Below, one piece after another: positions 37,757-49,062 of a stretch of DNA of 64,000 nucleotides. Position 1 is the stretch's first letter. The number at the start of each line of letters is the position of its first letter. The notes below the pieces were generated by a model. The model searched no databases. It was not told the origin of the DNA and worked only from the letters and a program-made list of their open reading frames with translations. Made by a program: the position numbers and the translations under genes. Origin of the DNA: Pseudomonas anguilliseptica (GTDB taxonomy: Bacteria; Pseudomonadota; Gammaproteobacteria; Pseudomonadales; Pseudomonadaceae); assembly GCF_021375795.1 (NCBI RefSeq), contig NZ_JAEIOI010000005.1, positions 62,001-126,000 on the forward strand, written 5' to 3'.

Positions 37757-37944
37757 CAGGCAGACCCTGTTCTTATTATTGTCGCGCAGTCAGACGCCGC
37801 GCCTGGCGATGGATGCTAGCGCCTGCGCAGGGAGAAAATTTGAAGTGCGTCAAAGTTCGCCTGCGGCTAGCCAAAGGTTGGCCCACAGTTGAGCACGCCA
37901 TCAGATAGCGCGAAGCAATAAAAAGCCGCTGGTAAACAATGGAA

Positions 37945-37969
37945 CACCTGGCGGGCCACCCGCCAGGTG
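37945..37969 (-). terminator. metZ terminator hairpin
   Basis: CACCTGGCGG, loop GCCAC, CCGCCAGGTG forms a perfect 10-bp stem 11 bp past the metZ stop. The minus-strand tail is TTCCATTG, so the T tract is poor and the stem may act as a 3'-end stabiliser. Confidence 0.6.
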
Positions 37970-37980
37970 CTGGGAGTGGC

Positions 37981-39192
37981 TTAGAGCGCCGCCAGACCGC
38001 GCGCCAGATCCGCCTGCAGATCAGCTAGATCTTCAAGACCGACGGCAACGCGGATCAGGTTGTCACGAATCCCGGCATTGGCCCGCTCGGCCGGTGTCAG
38101 ACGGCCATGGGAAGTGGTCGCAGGATGGGCAATGGTGGTTTTGGTGTCACCGAGGTTGGTGGTGATGGAAATCACCCGCGTGGCATCGATAAAGCGCCAG
38201 GCGGCCTCTTTGCCACCCTTGACCTCAAAACTGACCACGGCACCGAAGGCACTCTGCTGACGCTTGGCCAGTTCATGCTGCGGATGGCTGGGCAGGCCTG
38301 CGTAATACACACGCTCAATGCCTGGTTGCTGCTCCAGCCATAACGCCAGTTGCAACGCGCTGGCGCAATGCGCCTGCATGCGGATGCGCAGGGTTTCCAG
38401 GCCCTTGAGGAAAATCCAGGCATTGAACGGGCTGAGCGTCGGCCCGGCGGTACGCAAAAAGCCCACCACCTCGGTCATCAACTTGGCCGAACCGGCGACC
38501 ACGCCGCCCATGCTGCGGCCTTGACCGTCGATATATTTGGTCGCCGAGTGCATCACCACGTCGGCACCAAGCTTCAACGGCTGCTGCAACGCCGGGGTGC
38601 AGAAGCAGTTATCCACCGCCAGCAGCGCGCCTTTACTGTGGGCAATCTCGGCCAAAGCCGCGATGTCTACCAGTTCGGCCAGCGGGTTGGACGGCGACTC
38701 GACAAACAGCAGCTTGGTGTTGGATTTAAACGCGGCGGCCCAGCCGTCGAGATCCGCCAGAGGCACGTAGTCGACCTGCACGCCAAAGCGCTTGAGGTAC
38801 TTCTCGAACAGGCTGATGGTCGAACCAAACACACTGCGCGACACCAGCACGTGGTCGCCAGCACTGCACAAGCTCATGACAATGGCCAGGATCGCCGACA
38901 TGCCAGACGCGGTGGCTACTGCCTGCTCGGCGCCTTCCAGAGCGGCGATGCGTTCCTCGAAGGCACGCACCGTCGGGTTGGTGTAGCGCGAGTAAACGTT
39001 ACCCGGCACTTCCCCGGCAAAACGCGCAGCCGCGTCGGCCGCTGAGCGGAATACATAGCTGGAGGTCGGGTAGATCGCCTCGCTGTGTTCACCCTCGGGT
39101 GAACGGTGCTGGCCGGCGCGAACCGCCAGGGTGTCGAAACCGACGCCGTCCAGATTGCTGTCCAGACGCCCGGCTTGCCATTCATTCGTCAT
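37981..39192 (-). CDS. metZ: O-succinylhomoserine sulfhydrylase
   Basis: The start is ATG at 39192 (MTNEWQAGRLD), with AAGGAA upstream; this gives 403 residues, the length of P. aeruginosa MetZ. The PLP-binding SATKYIDGQGR segment and the Cys/Met-metabolism PLP family pattern (YSRYTNPT, ATASGMSAI) are clear. The enzyme makes homocysteine directly from O-succinylhomoserine and sulfide. It follows purF by 45 bp, the usual pseudomonad order. Confidence 0.95.
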   Translation of the reverse strand: MTNEWQAGRLDSNLDGVGFDTLAVRAGQHRSPEGEHSEAIYPTSSYVFRSAADAAARFAGEVPGNVYSRYTNPTVRAFEERIAALEGAEQAVATASGMSAILAIVMSLCSAGDHVLVSRSVFGSTISLFEKYLKRFGVQVDYVPLADLDGWAAAFKSNTKLLFVESPSNPLAELVDIAALAEIAHSKGALLAVDNCFCTPALQQPLKLGADVVMHSATKYIDGQGRSMGGVVAGSAKLMTEVVGFLRTAGPTLSPFNAWIFLKGLETLRIRMQAHCASALQLALWLEQQPGIERVYYAGLPSHPQHELAKRQQSAFGAVVSFEVKGGKEAAWRFIDATRVISITTNLGDTKTTIAHPATTSHGRLTPAERANAGIRDNLIRVAVGLEDLADLQADLARGLAAL

Positions 39193-39237
39193 TGCCAATT
39201 CCTTCAACCAGCCCGCCGCAGCGGGCCAGGCTGCAAC

Positions 39238-40746
39238 CTAGTTGTTATACAGGTCGATGATTGCACTGACCGCCTGCGACTTGACCTTGCTAGCGTCGTT
39301 ACGCGCCTGCTCGATGCGGTTCAGGTAGGCCTCATCAACGTCACCGGTGACGTACTTGCCGTCAAACACCGCACAGTCGAAATTGTCGATCTTGATCTTC
39401 TTGCTGCCGCTGACCGCTTCGATCAGGTCTGGCAGGTCCTGATAGACCAGCCAGTCGGCGCCGATCAGCTCACAGACTTCCTCGGTACTGCGACCGTGCG
39501 CGATCAACTCGTGCGCACTGGGCATATCGATGCCATACACGTTCGGGTAACGCACCGCCGGCGCCGCCGAGCAGAAATACACGTTCTTCGCCCCGGCTTC
39601 GCGGGCCATCTGGATGATCTGCTTGCAGGTGGTGCCACGCACAATGGAGTCATCCACCAGCATCACGTTCTTGCCGCGGAACTCCAGCTCGATGGCGTTG
39701 AGTTTCTGTCGCACAGATTTCTTGCGCGCTGCCTGGCCCGGCATGATGAAGGTGCGACCGATGTAGCGGTTCTTCACAAAACCTTCGCGGAATTTCACGC
39801 CCAGGTGGTTGGCCAACTCCAGCGCTGCGGTACGGCTGGTATCCGGAATCGGGATAACCACATCAATGTCGTGATCCGGACGCTCGCGCTGGATCTTCTC
39901 GGCCAGCTTCTCGCCCATGCGCAGGCGCGCCTTGTACACCGAGATGCCATCCATGATCGAGTCCGGACGTGCCAGGTAAACGTGTTCAAAGATGCATGGG
40001 GCGTATTTCGGATTCGCCGCGCACTGGCGGGTAAACAGCTTGCCTTCCTCGGTGATGTACACCGCTTCACCCGGCGCGAGGTCACGGATCAGGGTGAAAC
40101 CGAGCACGTCGAGCGACACGCTTTCCGAGGCGATCATGTATTCCACGCCCTCGTCGGTGTGACGCTGACCGAAGACGATCGGGCGGATGCCGTTAGGGTC
40201 GCGGAAGCCGACAATGCCGTAACCGGTGATCATTGCCACAACTGCATAACCACCCAGGCAGCGTTCGTGCACGTCCGTCACGGCAGCAAACACGTCTTCT
40301 TCAGTGGGCTGCAACTTGCCGCGTTGCGCCAGCTCGTGAGCGAATACGTTGAGCAGCACTTCCGAATCGGAACTGGTGTTGACGTGGCGCAGGTCGGACT
40401 CGTAGATCTCCTTGGCCAGCTGTTCAACGTTGGTCAGGTTGCCGTTGTGCGCCAGGGTGATGCCATACGGCGAGTTGACGTAGAACGGTTGCGCTTCGGC
40501 CGAGCTGGAACTGCCCGCAGTCGGGTAACGCACATGGCCGATACCCATATGGCCGACCAGACGCTGCATGTGGCGCTGCTGGAACACATCACGCACCAGG
40601 CCGTTATCCTTGCGCAGGAACAGGCGGCCATCATGGCTGGTGACAATACCGGCAGCATCCTGGCCGCGGTGCTGGAGGACGGTCAGCCCGTCATACAGCG
40701 CCTGATTGACGTTCGATTTACCGACGATACCGACAATGCCGCACAT
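39238..40746 (-). CDS. purF: Amidophosphoribosyltransferase
   Basis: The start is ATG at 40746 so that the mature N-terminus is Cys (MCGIVGIVG); this gives 502 residues. The enzyme catalyses the first step of purine synthesis, PRPP plus glutamine to phosphoribosylamine, with an N-terminal glutaminase domain using Cys1 and a C-terminal PRTase domain ([12 protein letters not shown]). It is part of a cvpA-purF-metZ block. Confidence 0.97.
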   Translation of the reverse strand: MCGIVGIVGKSNVNQALYDGLTVLQHRGQDAAGIVTSHDGRLFLRKDNGLVRDVFQQRHMQRLVGHMGIGHVRYPTAGSSSSAEAQPFYVNSPYGITLAHNGNLTNVEQLAKEIYESDLRHVNTSSDSEVLLNVFAHELAQRGKLQPTEEDVFAAVTDVHERCLGGYAVVAMITGYGIVGFRDPNGIRPIVFGQRHTDEGVEYMIASESVSLDVLGFTLIRDLAPGEAVYITEEGKLFTRQCAANPKYAPCIFEHVYLARPDSIMDGISVYKARLRMGEKLAEKIQRERPDHDIDVVIPIPDTSRTAALELANHLGVKFREGFVKNRYIGRTFIMPGQAARKKSVRQKLNAIELEFRGKNVMLVDDSIVRGTTCKQIIQMAREAGAKNVYFCSAAPAVRYPNVYGIDMPSAHELIAHGRSTEEVCELIGADWLVYQDLPDLIEAVSGSKKIKIDNFDCAVFDGKYVTGDVDEAYLNRIEQARNDASKVKSQAVSAIIDLYNN

Positions 40747-40791
40747 GTGACGCAACCCCTACTCAATGAAACACGATGATTCGCAATGCAC

Positions 40792-41346
40792 TTACGGCAG
40801 CTTGGGCTGCAGCAGCGCCTCTTTGAACGGTAACTCCACCGGCGCTGTCACGCCGCTGGCAAGCCACTGACTGGACATCCCCAGGATCAGGTTTTTCGAC
40901 CAGTCTGCAACCATCAGAAAATGTGGCAGAAGTGCTGACTCCTGCCACCAGCTGTCTTGCTGCACCGGGGCCAGGCTGATCAGCCCGACCAGCACCACGA
41001 CCAGCAGGCCACCGCGCGCCGCGCCGAAGACCATGCCGAGAAAGCGATCAGTGCCCGACAGACCTGTCACCCTGATCAGCTCACCAATCAGATAATTGAC
41101 CAGAGCCCCCACCAGCAGGGTGACTACAAACAGAATGGCGCACCCTGCAATCACGCGCGCCGAGGGGGTATCGATATAGTCCACCAGGTGCTGCGAGAGC
41201 GCGCCGCCGAACATCCAGGCGACCACGCCAGCAATGATCCAGGTAAGCAGCGACAGGGCTTCCTTGACGAAGCCTCGGCTCAGACTGATCAGACTTGAAA
41301 TGGCGACAACGGCGATAATCGCCCAATCGACCCAGGTGAATGCCAC
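40792..41346 (-). CDS. cvpA: CvpA family inner-membrane protein
   Basis: The protein has 184 residues and starts at GTG (41346). It has four hydrophobic segments (VDWAIIAVVAISSLISL, LTWIIAGVVAWMFGG, VIAGCAILFVVTLLVGAL and FGAARGGLLVVVLVGLI). CvpA is required for colicin V export in E. coli and affects envelope homeostasis; the exact role is unclear. It lies just upstream of purF, as in enterics. Confidence 0.92.
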   Translation of the reverse strand: MAFTWVDWAIIAVVAISSLISLSRGFVKEALSLLTWIIAGVVAWMFGGALSQHLVDYIDTPSARVIAGCAILFVVTLLVGALVNYLIGELIRVTGLSGTDRFLGMVFGAARGGLLVVVLVGLISLAPVQQDSWWQESALLPHFLMVADWSKNLILGMSSQWLASGVTAPVELPFKEALLQPKLP

Positions 41347-41485
41347 GATGCAGGTTACCGACGGGAAAGGCGCTGCATTTTAGCAGAGCACCTGCAAAGG
41401 GAGTAAGCAAAGGATTCACCAACCGCTGAAATGCCCGGCCAATCCGGCGACTGCCTGAACTGACAGGGCCTATCAAGCCGATTGA

Positions 41486-42082
41486 TCAGCCTGCTTCTGG
41501 CTGAAAGCGCACCACAAACCCATTGAGCTTGTGCTGACGGTTGAGCTGATCACGCAGGCGATCCGCCTCGGCACGCTCAATCAGCGGCCCGACAAACACC
41601 CGGTTCATACCATCGACGCTGCGGATATAGGCGTTATAGCCCTGGCTGCGCAGGGTTTTCTGCAACTTCTGCGCACCATCACTGCTGGACAGACTGGCCA
41701 GTTGCACCGACCAGCTGATCGGCAGGCTATTGGCATCCAGCTTACTCGGTGCAACAGGTAGCGCGGCCGCTGGCACAGCAGCAGGGACTGGCGCAGCAAC
41801 CACGGCCGGCTGTTCAAGCGACGGCGCCTCGACCGGCTCCAGACTTTGCACGGCGTCGGGACCAACCGGCTCATCTGGCAGCAACTGCGGCTCAGGCACA
41901 GCCACTGGCTGTGCCTCAATATTCGGCATTTCAGGCACAGCCGGCATTTCGGGAGCATCCACCAGCACCCGGCGCGACTCGTCTTCACGCGATAACAGCA
42001 TAGGCAAGAAGATCACTGCCAGCGCCAGCAACACCAGCGCACCGACCATGCGCTGCTTCAATCCTTTATCCAGCAAAGCCAT
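41486..42082 (-). CDS. SPOR-domain protein (DedD-like)
   Basis: The start is ATG at 42082 ([14 protein letters not shown]), which overlaps the 3' end of folC by 17 bp; this gives 198 residues. A TM helix (about 12-30) is followed by a proline/alanine/glutamate-rich linker and a C-terminal SPOR domain (WSVQLASLSSSDGAQKLQKT, then RVFVGPLIERAEAD). SPOR domains bind denuded septal peptidoglycan, so it acts in cell division. Its place after folC-accD is conserved in pseudomonads and enterics (dedD). Confidence 0.88.
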   Translation of the reverse strand: MALLDKGLKQRMVGALVLLALAVIFLPMLLSREDESRRVLVDAPEMPAVPEMPNIEAQPVAVPEPQLLPDEPVGPDAVQSLEPVEAPSLEQPAVVAAPVPAAVPAAALPVAPSKLDANSLPISWSVQLASLSSSDGAQKLQKTLRSQGYNAYIRSVDGMNRVFVGPLIERAEADRLRDQLNRQHKLNGFVVRFQPEAG

Positions 42083-43369
42083 CCTGCACGCCCCCATTGG
42101 CTTGGCGGGCCAGCCAATCCAGGGCCTCGGCCACGCAATAGAAAGATCCAAACAACAGCACTTCATCGCCATCGGCGGCCTGCTCGCACTGCGCTTCAAG
42201 TGCCGCCTGCACACTGGCGTAAGCCACCACTTGCGCGCCACAGTGCTGCAGGTGCGCCTGCAACTCGGCGACTTCACGGCTACGACTGGTTGGCAATGGT
42301 GCCACTGCCCAGTTGTCCACTTCGCTCAACAAGGGCCCCACCACACCACTCAGGTCCTTGTCAGCAAGCAGACCAAACACTGCCAAACGCTTGCCCGGCA
42401 AGGCTCGCGATGCCAGACGCTGGGCCAGATAGTCCGCTGCATGGGGATTATGCCCAACATCGAGCAGCAGCGTGAGTGACTTGCCCTGCCAATTGAACAT
42501 TCTGCGATCCAGTCGCCCGGTTACCCGGGTTTGCAACAATGCCTTGCTGATCGCCTCAGGCTGCCAAGGCAGTTGCATCACGGCATAGACCTGTAGGGCC
42601 AGGGCAGCGTTTTCCATAGGCAAATCAAGCAACGGCAGCTGACTCAGACGCAGCACTTCGCCGTGATCATTCAGCCCATACCAGGACCAGCCTTGCTCAC
42701 CAACACTCAAGTCATAATCGCGGCCACGCAGGAAAAATGGCGCATCCAGCAGCGCTACCTGATCGAGCAGCGGTTGCGGCGGATCAATATCGCCGCACAG
42801 AGCAGGTTTAGCAGCGCGCAGAATGCCAGCCTTTTCAAAGGCGACTGACTCGCGGCTATCGCCGAGCCAGTCGGCATGGTCGATGCCTATGCTGGTCACC
42901 ACGGCAATATCGGCATCCAGCAGGTTCACCGCATCCAGCCGACCGCCCAGGCCCACTTCCAAAACCAGAGCATCCAGCCCCGCCTGCTGGAACAGCCAGA
43001 AAGCCGCCAGGGTACCCATTTCGAAATAGGTCAATGAGGTATCGCCGCGCGCCACTTCAACCACGGCAAAGGCTTCGCAGAGCTGTGCATCACTGGCTTC
43101 AACACCGGCAATCTGCACGCGCTCGTTATAGCGCAGCAGATGGGGAGAGCTGTAAACACCAACCTTGAGCCCCTGCCCTTGCAGCAGCGAGGCGATAAAG
43201 GCACAGGTCGACCCCTTGCCATTGGTACCGGTGACGGTGATCACCCGCGGAGCAATCCTGGCCAGCCCCAGGCGCTGCAGCACGATCCGCGAACGCTCCA
43301 GCCCCATATCAATGGCGCTGGGGTGCAGTTGCTCCAGATAGCTCAGCCAATCGGCAAGGGAACGTTCAG

Positions 43370-43373
<4 letters not shown>
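42066..43373 (-). CDS. folC: Folylpolyglutamate / dihydrofolate synthase
   Basis: The 435-residue Mur-ligase-type enzyme has the ATP loop TGTNGKGST and the family segment [13 protein letters not shown]. It adds glutamate to dihydropteroate and folates. The ATG overlaps the accD stop by 4 bp (ATGA), and the 3' end overlaps the DedD-like start. Confidence 0.96.
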
Positions 43374-44254
<881 letters not shown>

Positions 44255-44455
44255 GCTCTTGACTCTCCAACGCTGTTAACCGGGCGGCTGCGCTATATGC
44301 GACCGGGCCTACCAGGGAAAATTCATGAGTACAGCCATTTCAGGGGCCGGTGCTAACACCAGCCACCTTGAAACGACCGCCTGCAGTGTTCATACAACCT
44401 GCAACAGGGTTATGGACGGCCAAGCCAGCGGCGTCGTCACATCCCCCGACATCAC

Positions 44456-45076
44456 TCAAGCACGCTTGACTGCCTGCATGAACGCGCTGATCTTCGCCGC
44501 GTCCTTGATGCCTTTGGCCGACTCGACACCGCCACTGACATCCACGGCGTAGGGACGCACCTGAGTAATGGCCTGTGCCACATTCTCGGCCGTCAGGCCA
44601 CCTGCCAGGATGACCGGCTTACTCAATTGCGCCGGCACCAGCGACCAGTCGAAAGCCTCGCCCGTGCCTCCTGGGATGCCTGAGACATAGGTGTCCAACA
44701 GTACACCGCTGGCATTCTTGTACATCGCGACCTGCGCAGCGATGTCATCACCTGGCTTGACGCGAAGCGCCTTGATATAGGGGCGGTGAAAACCATCACA
44801 GGCGGCCGGGGTCTCGTCACCGTGGAATTGCAGCAAGTCGAGCGGCACCGCATCAAGAATTTCGCCCAACTCACAGCGGCTGGCATCAACGAACAGGCCA
44901 ACCGTGGTCACAAAAGGCGGCAAGGCAGCAATAATGGCCCGCGCCTGCTGCACGCTGACCGCCCGCGGGCTCTTGGCATAAAACACCAGACCAATCGCAT
45001 CCGCGCCCGCTGCTACTGCGGCCAGTGCATCCTCTATGCGGGTAATGCCACAAATCTTGCTGCGAACGGCTGACAA
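44456..45076 (-). CDS. trpF: Phosphoribosylanthranilate isomerase
   Basis: The 206-residue TIM-barrel enzyme of tryptophan synthesis has the catalytic Cys region [11 protein letters not shown] and the phosphate-binding [10 protein letters not shown]. The start seems to be TTG at 45076, since no ATG fits before the conserved KICGIT; GAGG lies about 9 bp upstream. It sits between truA and accD, the usual pseudomonad order. Confidence 0.95.
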   Translation of the reverse strand: MSAVRSKICGITRIEDALAAVAAGADAIGLVFYAKSPRAVSVQQARAIIAALPPFVTTVGLFVDASRCELGEILDAVPLDLLQFHGDETPAACDGFHRPYIKALRVKPGDDIAAQVAMYKNASGVLLDTYVSGIPGGTGEAFDWSLVPAQLSKPVILAGGLTAENVAQAITQVRPYAVDVSGGVESAKGIKDAAKISAFMQAVKRA

Positions 45077-45182
45077 CAGGAAGACCTCAGTAAATTCAGT
45101 GAAAGCCGGATGCTAGGGTTTGTTGGCGCCTCTACGCAAGCTGCACACTCACAAAAGCGCAGCAGCCCGTGGTTGATGCGCT

Positions 45183-46049
45183 TCAGATATCGACGGCAAC
45201 GTCCGGTAAACCAGAGAGGAAATGCGGCCCCAGGTAACGTTGGGGCAAGTCGAACTCCTTGGGATAGTCGACCTGCACCAGGTACAACCCATAGGGATGC
45301 GCAGTCACGCCCCCGGTACGCCGCACGCGAGTTTCCAGCACTTCCTGCGCCCATTCCACCGGCCGCTCGCCCTCCCCAATGGTCATCAGCACACCGGCAA
45401 TATTGCGCACCATATGATGCAAAAAGGCATTGGCGCGGATATCCAGCACGATAAATCGGCCATGCTGGAGTAACTCCAGGTGGTGCACCGTCTTGATTGG
45501 CGATTTGGCCTGACATTGGCGCGCGCGGAACGCACTGAAATCGTGGGTACCAATAAAACACCGCGCCGCCTGGCGCATGCGTTCGATATCCAGAGGCCGG
45601 TGATTCCAGGTGACCTCTTCAGCCATATGCGCCGGGCGAATCTGGTCGTTATAAATCACATAACGGTAACGCCGCGCCTGGGCGCAGAAACGCGCATCAA
45701 AGTGCGCGGGCATCGACTTGGCCCAGGTCACGCTGATATCACCGGGCAAATTCATGTTCGCACCCATCACCCAAGCATGCATGGAGCGCTCGACCGGTGT
45801 ATTGAAATGCACGACCTGGCCACTGGCATGCACCAGCGCATCGGTACGCCCGGCACAACTTAAGGTTACGGGAACACCGCCGGCGACTTTCGCCAGGGCT
45901 TTCTCCAACGACTCCTGGATTGAAGGCACACCGGCGCGCTGGCGCTGAAAGCCGCGATAGCGCGAACCCTTGTACTCGACACCCAGAGCTATCTTGAAAA
46001 CGCCAACGGCAGCCGAGTCGGCTGCCGTTGTAGTAATACCATCAGACAT
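45183..46049 (-). CDS. truA: tRNA pseudouridine(38-40) synthase
   Basis: In this 288-residue enzyme the catalytic Asp70 lies in CAGRTDALVHASGQV (the usual motif is CAGRTDAGVHA), and conserved VEYKGSRYRGFQRQ precedes it. It modifies positions 38-40 of tRNA anticodon arms. It begins 3 bp after fimV ends. Confidence 0.95.
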   Translation of the reverse strand: MSDGITTTAADSAAVGVFKIALGVEYKGSRYRGFQRQRAGVPSIQESLEKALAKVAGGVPVTLSCAGRTDALVHASGQVVHFNTPVERSMHAWVMGANMNLPGDISVTWAKSMPAHFDARFCAQARRYRYVIYNDQIRPAHMAEEVTWNHRPLDIERMRQAARCFIGTHDFSAFRARQCQAKSPIKTVHHLELLQHGRFIVLDIRANAFLHHMVRNIAGVLMTIGEGERPVEWAQEVLETRVRRTGGVTAHPYGLYLVQVDYPKEFDLPQRYLGPHFLSGLPDVAVDI

Positions 46050-46052
46050 GTA

Positions 46053-48908
46053 TCAAACCAGTTTAGCGATCAGCTCACGCGCTTCCTGTTGCTGACCTTC
46101 ATTACCTTCGGTGATGACTTCATCAAGGATGTCGCGAGCACCTTCGGTATCACCCATGTCGATGTAGGCGCGCGCCAGATCAAGCTTGGTGGCCGTTTCA
46201 TCGGTACCAGAGAGGAAGTCGAAGTCATCGTCATTATCCAGTGCAGCGCTGGCAGGCGCGGTGCTTGGCGATAGATCCAGATCAGCAGGCTGATCCAGGT
46301 CATCGGAAAGCAGATCCAGCTCGGCGCTGACTTCGTCCAGTTGCGCCGCAAAACTATCGCTCGACGGCTGAGCTGGGGCGTCATCACTCAGCGACAGATC
46401 AAAGTCAGCTGACAGGTCAAAGTCACCTGCCGCATCTTCCGCTGGCAATTCAAAACTTGGTTCAGCAGCAGCCGGCGCAACCTTGGGCTCATCATCCAGG
46501 CTCAGCAGGAAATCATCTTCGGCCGCAGCGCTTTCGGTCGATTTGGCCGGTGCATCCAGATCCAGACTGAAGTCCGCCAGATCGCCGCCCAAGTCCAGGC
46601 TGTCGCTGGTACTGTCCGCCAGGCTCAGGTCAAAACCCAGATCATCTTCTTTGCTGTCGGCTTGCTCAATCGGAGAACTGAAGTCCAGGTCGCTGTCCAG
46701 CGCCAAGCTGTCCAAATCATTCAGCGAAGCATTGTCACCCGCCGCTTGCAGGTCACGGTCCAGTTCAGATTCAAGGTCGTCCAGGCTCAGGTCAAATGCA
46801 TCGTCCTGATCACCAGCCGGCGCTTTCGGAGCAGGATCATCCAGAGTCAGGTCATCCAGGCTGAAGCTGTCCAGATCCTCAGCAGACGAAGCCGCTGCAA
46901 AACCGGCACCGGCAGCTGCCGCCGCCATTGCAGGGTACTTGGCTTTGATCTGATCGACTTCAGCGGCGCTACCACCAATTTCACGCAGTTCATCGTCCTG
47001 ACGGGCAAAACCGTTGCGGTCGCCCATCTCGGCATAGACTTCCATGAGTTTCAGACGCAGATCACTGCGCTGCGGCTCATCATTGATTGCCGTCTGCAGC
47101 AACTCGGCAGCCTGTGGGAAACGGCCATAGGCGATGTAGATATCGGCCTCACCCAAGGCATCACCAGTCTGCGCGGTTACCCGCTCTTCGCTCGGCGCAT
47201 CGGACTGCTGGCTGCCGAGGTCATCGCTCAGACCATCAAAGCTGTCGTCAGGCAAATCCAGCCCCGCACCCAGGTCAGAAGCATTATCGTCGGCGGCCAG
47301 GCTTTCCTGCAGCTCCGCCTCTTTCAAAGCATTACGACGGGACAGCATCATCAATGCCAATAGCAGCACCAACAATGCACCACCACCGGCAACCCCCAAC
47401 AGCACCGGGTTAGCCAACAAATCGTCAATGACATTACTCTCGGCCTGTGGCTCTGCAACCACCGGAGCCTCAACAACAGGCGCTGGCGGAGCTACCGGGG
47501 CAGGCTCAGGTGCAACAACCGGAGCGGGCTCCTGCACTGCGGGCGCAGCTGCTTCAGGCTGTGCAGCAGGCTCTTCGCTGTAGTTGAAATCGGTTTCACC
47601 TGTTGCGGCCGGCTCAACCGGAGCAGGCACGACCGCAGGCTCTTGCGGTACAGCTGCTGCCGCAGGTGTTACCGGGGCTTCAGTAACCACGGGGGTTTCA
47701 ACCACTACTGCAGGTGCCGGGACAGCAGCCGGAGCTGGTGCGTTGTTTTGTGCAGCCAGATCAGCCTGTAGCTTGGCCATCTGATCGTCTTTAAGCTGGA
47801 TCAGACGCTGAAGTTTGTCGAGCTGGCTCTGCAAGTCGGTCATACGGCCTTTCAGCTCGTCGTTTTCACGGCGACTGGAGTCCAGGCTTTCCTGGGTCAC
47901 GGCCAGCTTGTCGGTCAAAGCCTTACTGTCAGCTGCGCCCTTGTCACTGCCGGTAGTGGCCTTGCCACTCTCAGCGGCAACCAGTTTCAAGCTATCGCCG
48001 GCCTCGACCTTGGCCGGCGCGGCAGCAGCGCTGGTGCGTTTGGTGGCATCTAGCTGACGAGCGCTGGTCGCTACGCTACGACCTTCACGCCAGGCAGCAT
48101 TCTGCTCGGCGACCTGGGCAATGGCCTCACCCTGGGCACGACTCTTGATCTGCTGTTCATCCGGCAGACGCAGCACCTGGCCGCTTTTCAGACGGTTGAT
48201 ATTACCGCCGACAAAGGCATCCGGGTTCAGGTCCTGAATAGCCAGCATGGCTTGATGCACACTGCCACCCGCACGTGCGCGCTGGGCAATTTCCCAAAGG
48301 GTGTCATTGGCAGTGGTTTTGTATTCATTGCCATCCAGCGGCTTGGCTGCTGGCGCAGCCGGGGCGGCAGGGGCAGCTGGAGCAGCAGGACGAGCAACCG
48401 GAGCAGCTGCAACAGCTGGACGCGGAGCGGCTACAGGAGCCTGTACACGTGGCGTTGGTGCGGCAACAGGCAGTTGCGCAGTAGCTGGGATTACGCTCTG
48501 CGGGGTATAGAGCGGTGGATCGAGCAACAAGGTGTATTCACGCAGCAAACGGCCATTGGGCCACAGCACTTCAACCAGGAAGTTCAGGTAGGGCTCGCGC
48601 ATGGGCTTGCTGGAAGTCACCCGAATGACACTTTTGCCATTGGGTTTGAGCACGGGTGTGAACTTGAGGTCCGTCAGGAAGTACTGACGGTCAACACCAG
48701 CCTTGGTGAATGCTTCGGGGGACGCTAGGGTTGGAATGACCTCATTGGAAGCCAGGTCGCGCACTTCCAGCAACTCGATCTCTGCGACCAGCGGCTGATT
48801 GAGCGCCGATTGCAGGGTCACCTCACCCAGCCCCAGCGCGTGCGCCATACCGGATGACAGCGCCGAAGCAGCTGCGATTGCCAGCACCAGTTTGCGAACC
48901 CGAACCAT
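46053..48908 (-). CDS. fimV: FimV-like motility/polarity hub protein
   Basis: The start is ATG at 48908 (MVRVRKLVLAIAAASALS), with AAGGGA upstream; this gives 951 residues. Order: signal peptide, conserved FimV N-terminal domain (LGLGEVTLQSALNQPLVAEI), Ala/Pro-rich linker, LysM domain (about 180-240), coiled coil, a second Pro/Ala/Val-rich tract, a TM helix (VLLGVAGGGALLVLLLALM), then a long acidic cytoplasmic domain with TPR-like FimV C-terminus (TKLDLARAYIDMGDTEGARD). It controls type IV pilus function and cell polarity. The low-complexity linkers are normal for the family. Confidence 0.93.
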   Translation of the reverse strand: MVRVRKLVLAIAAASALSSGMAHALGLGEVTLQSALNQPLVAEIELLEVRDLASNEVIPTLASPEAFTKAGVDRQYFLTDLKFTPVLKPNGKSVIRVTSSKPMREPYLNFLVEVLWPNGRLLREYTLLLDPPLYTPQSVIPATAQLPVAAPTPRVQAPVAAPRPAVAAAPVARPAAPAAPAAPAAPAAKPLDGNEYKTTANDTLWEIAQRARAGGSVHQAMLAIQDLNPDAFVGGNINRLKSGQVLRLPDEQQIKSRAQGEAIAQVAEQNAAWREGRSVATSARQLDATKRTSAAAAPAKVEAGDSLKLVAAESGKATTGSDKGAADSKALTDKLAVTQESLDSSRRENDELKGRMTDLQSQLDKLQRLIQLKDDQMAKLQADLAAQNNAPAPAAVPAPAVVVETPVVTEAPVTPAAAAVPQEPAVVPAPVEPAATGETDFNYSEEPAAQPEAAAPAVQEPAPVVAPEPAPVAPPAPVVEAPVVAEPQAESNVIDDLLANPVLLGVAGGGALLVLLLALMMLSRRNALKEAELQESLAADDNASDLGAGLDLPDDSFDGLSDDLGSQQSDAPSEERVTAQTGDALGEADIYIAYGRFPQAAELLQTAINDEPQRSDLRLKLMEVYAEMGDRNGFARQDDELREIGGSAAEVDQIKAKYPAMAAAAAGAGFAAASSAEDLDSFSLDDLTLDDPAPKAPAGDQDDAFDLSLDDLESELDRDLQAAGDNASLNDLDSLALDSDLDFSSPIEQADSKEDDLGFDLSLADSTSDSLDLGGDLADFSLDLDAPAKSTESAAAEDDFLLSLDDEPKVAPAAAEPSFELPAEDAAGDFDLSADFDLSLSDDAPAQPSSDSFAAQLDEVSAELDLLSDDLDQPADLDLSPSTAPASAALDNDDDFDFLSGTDETATKLDLARAYIDMGDTEGARDILDEVITEGNEGQQQEARELIAKLV

Positions 48909-49062
48909 AGCGTTATCCCTTGTTTTATCTTTTTTTCTCGACCAGCGAGAGGATCTTGAAAATTGCTGCCTGCCCCACCCGAAGGTGTTACCCCATTCAG
49001 CAATCAACTCAGCCAGTATTGCCAAGCTCGAAAGATTCTTCAAATTTCTAGGTAAGTATCTT

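Noticed and set aside
39106..40779. Antisense 557-codon frame across purF and metZ
   Set aside because: A shadow of purF, which has all catalytic features on the minus strand.
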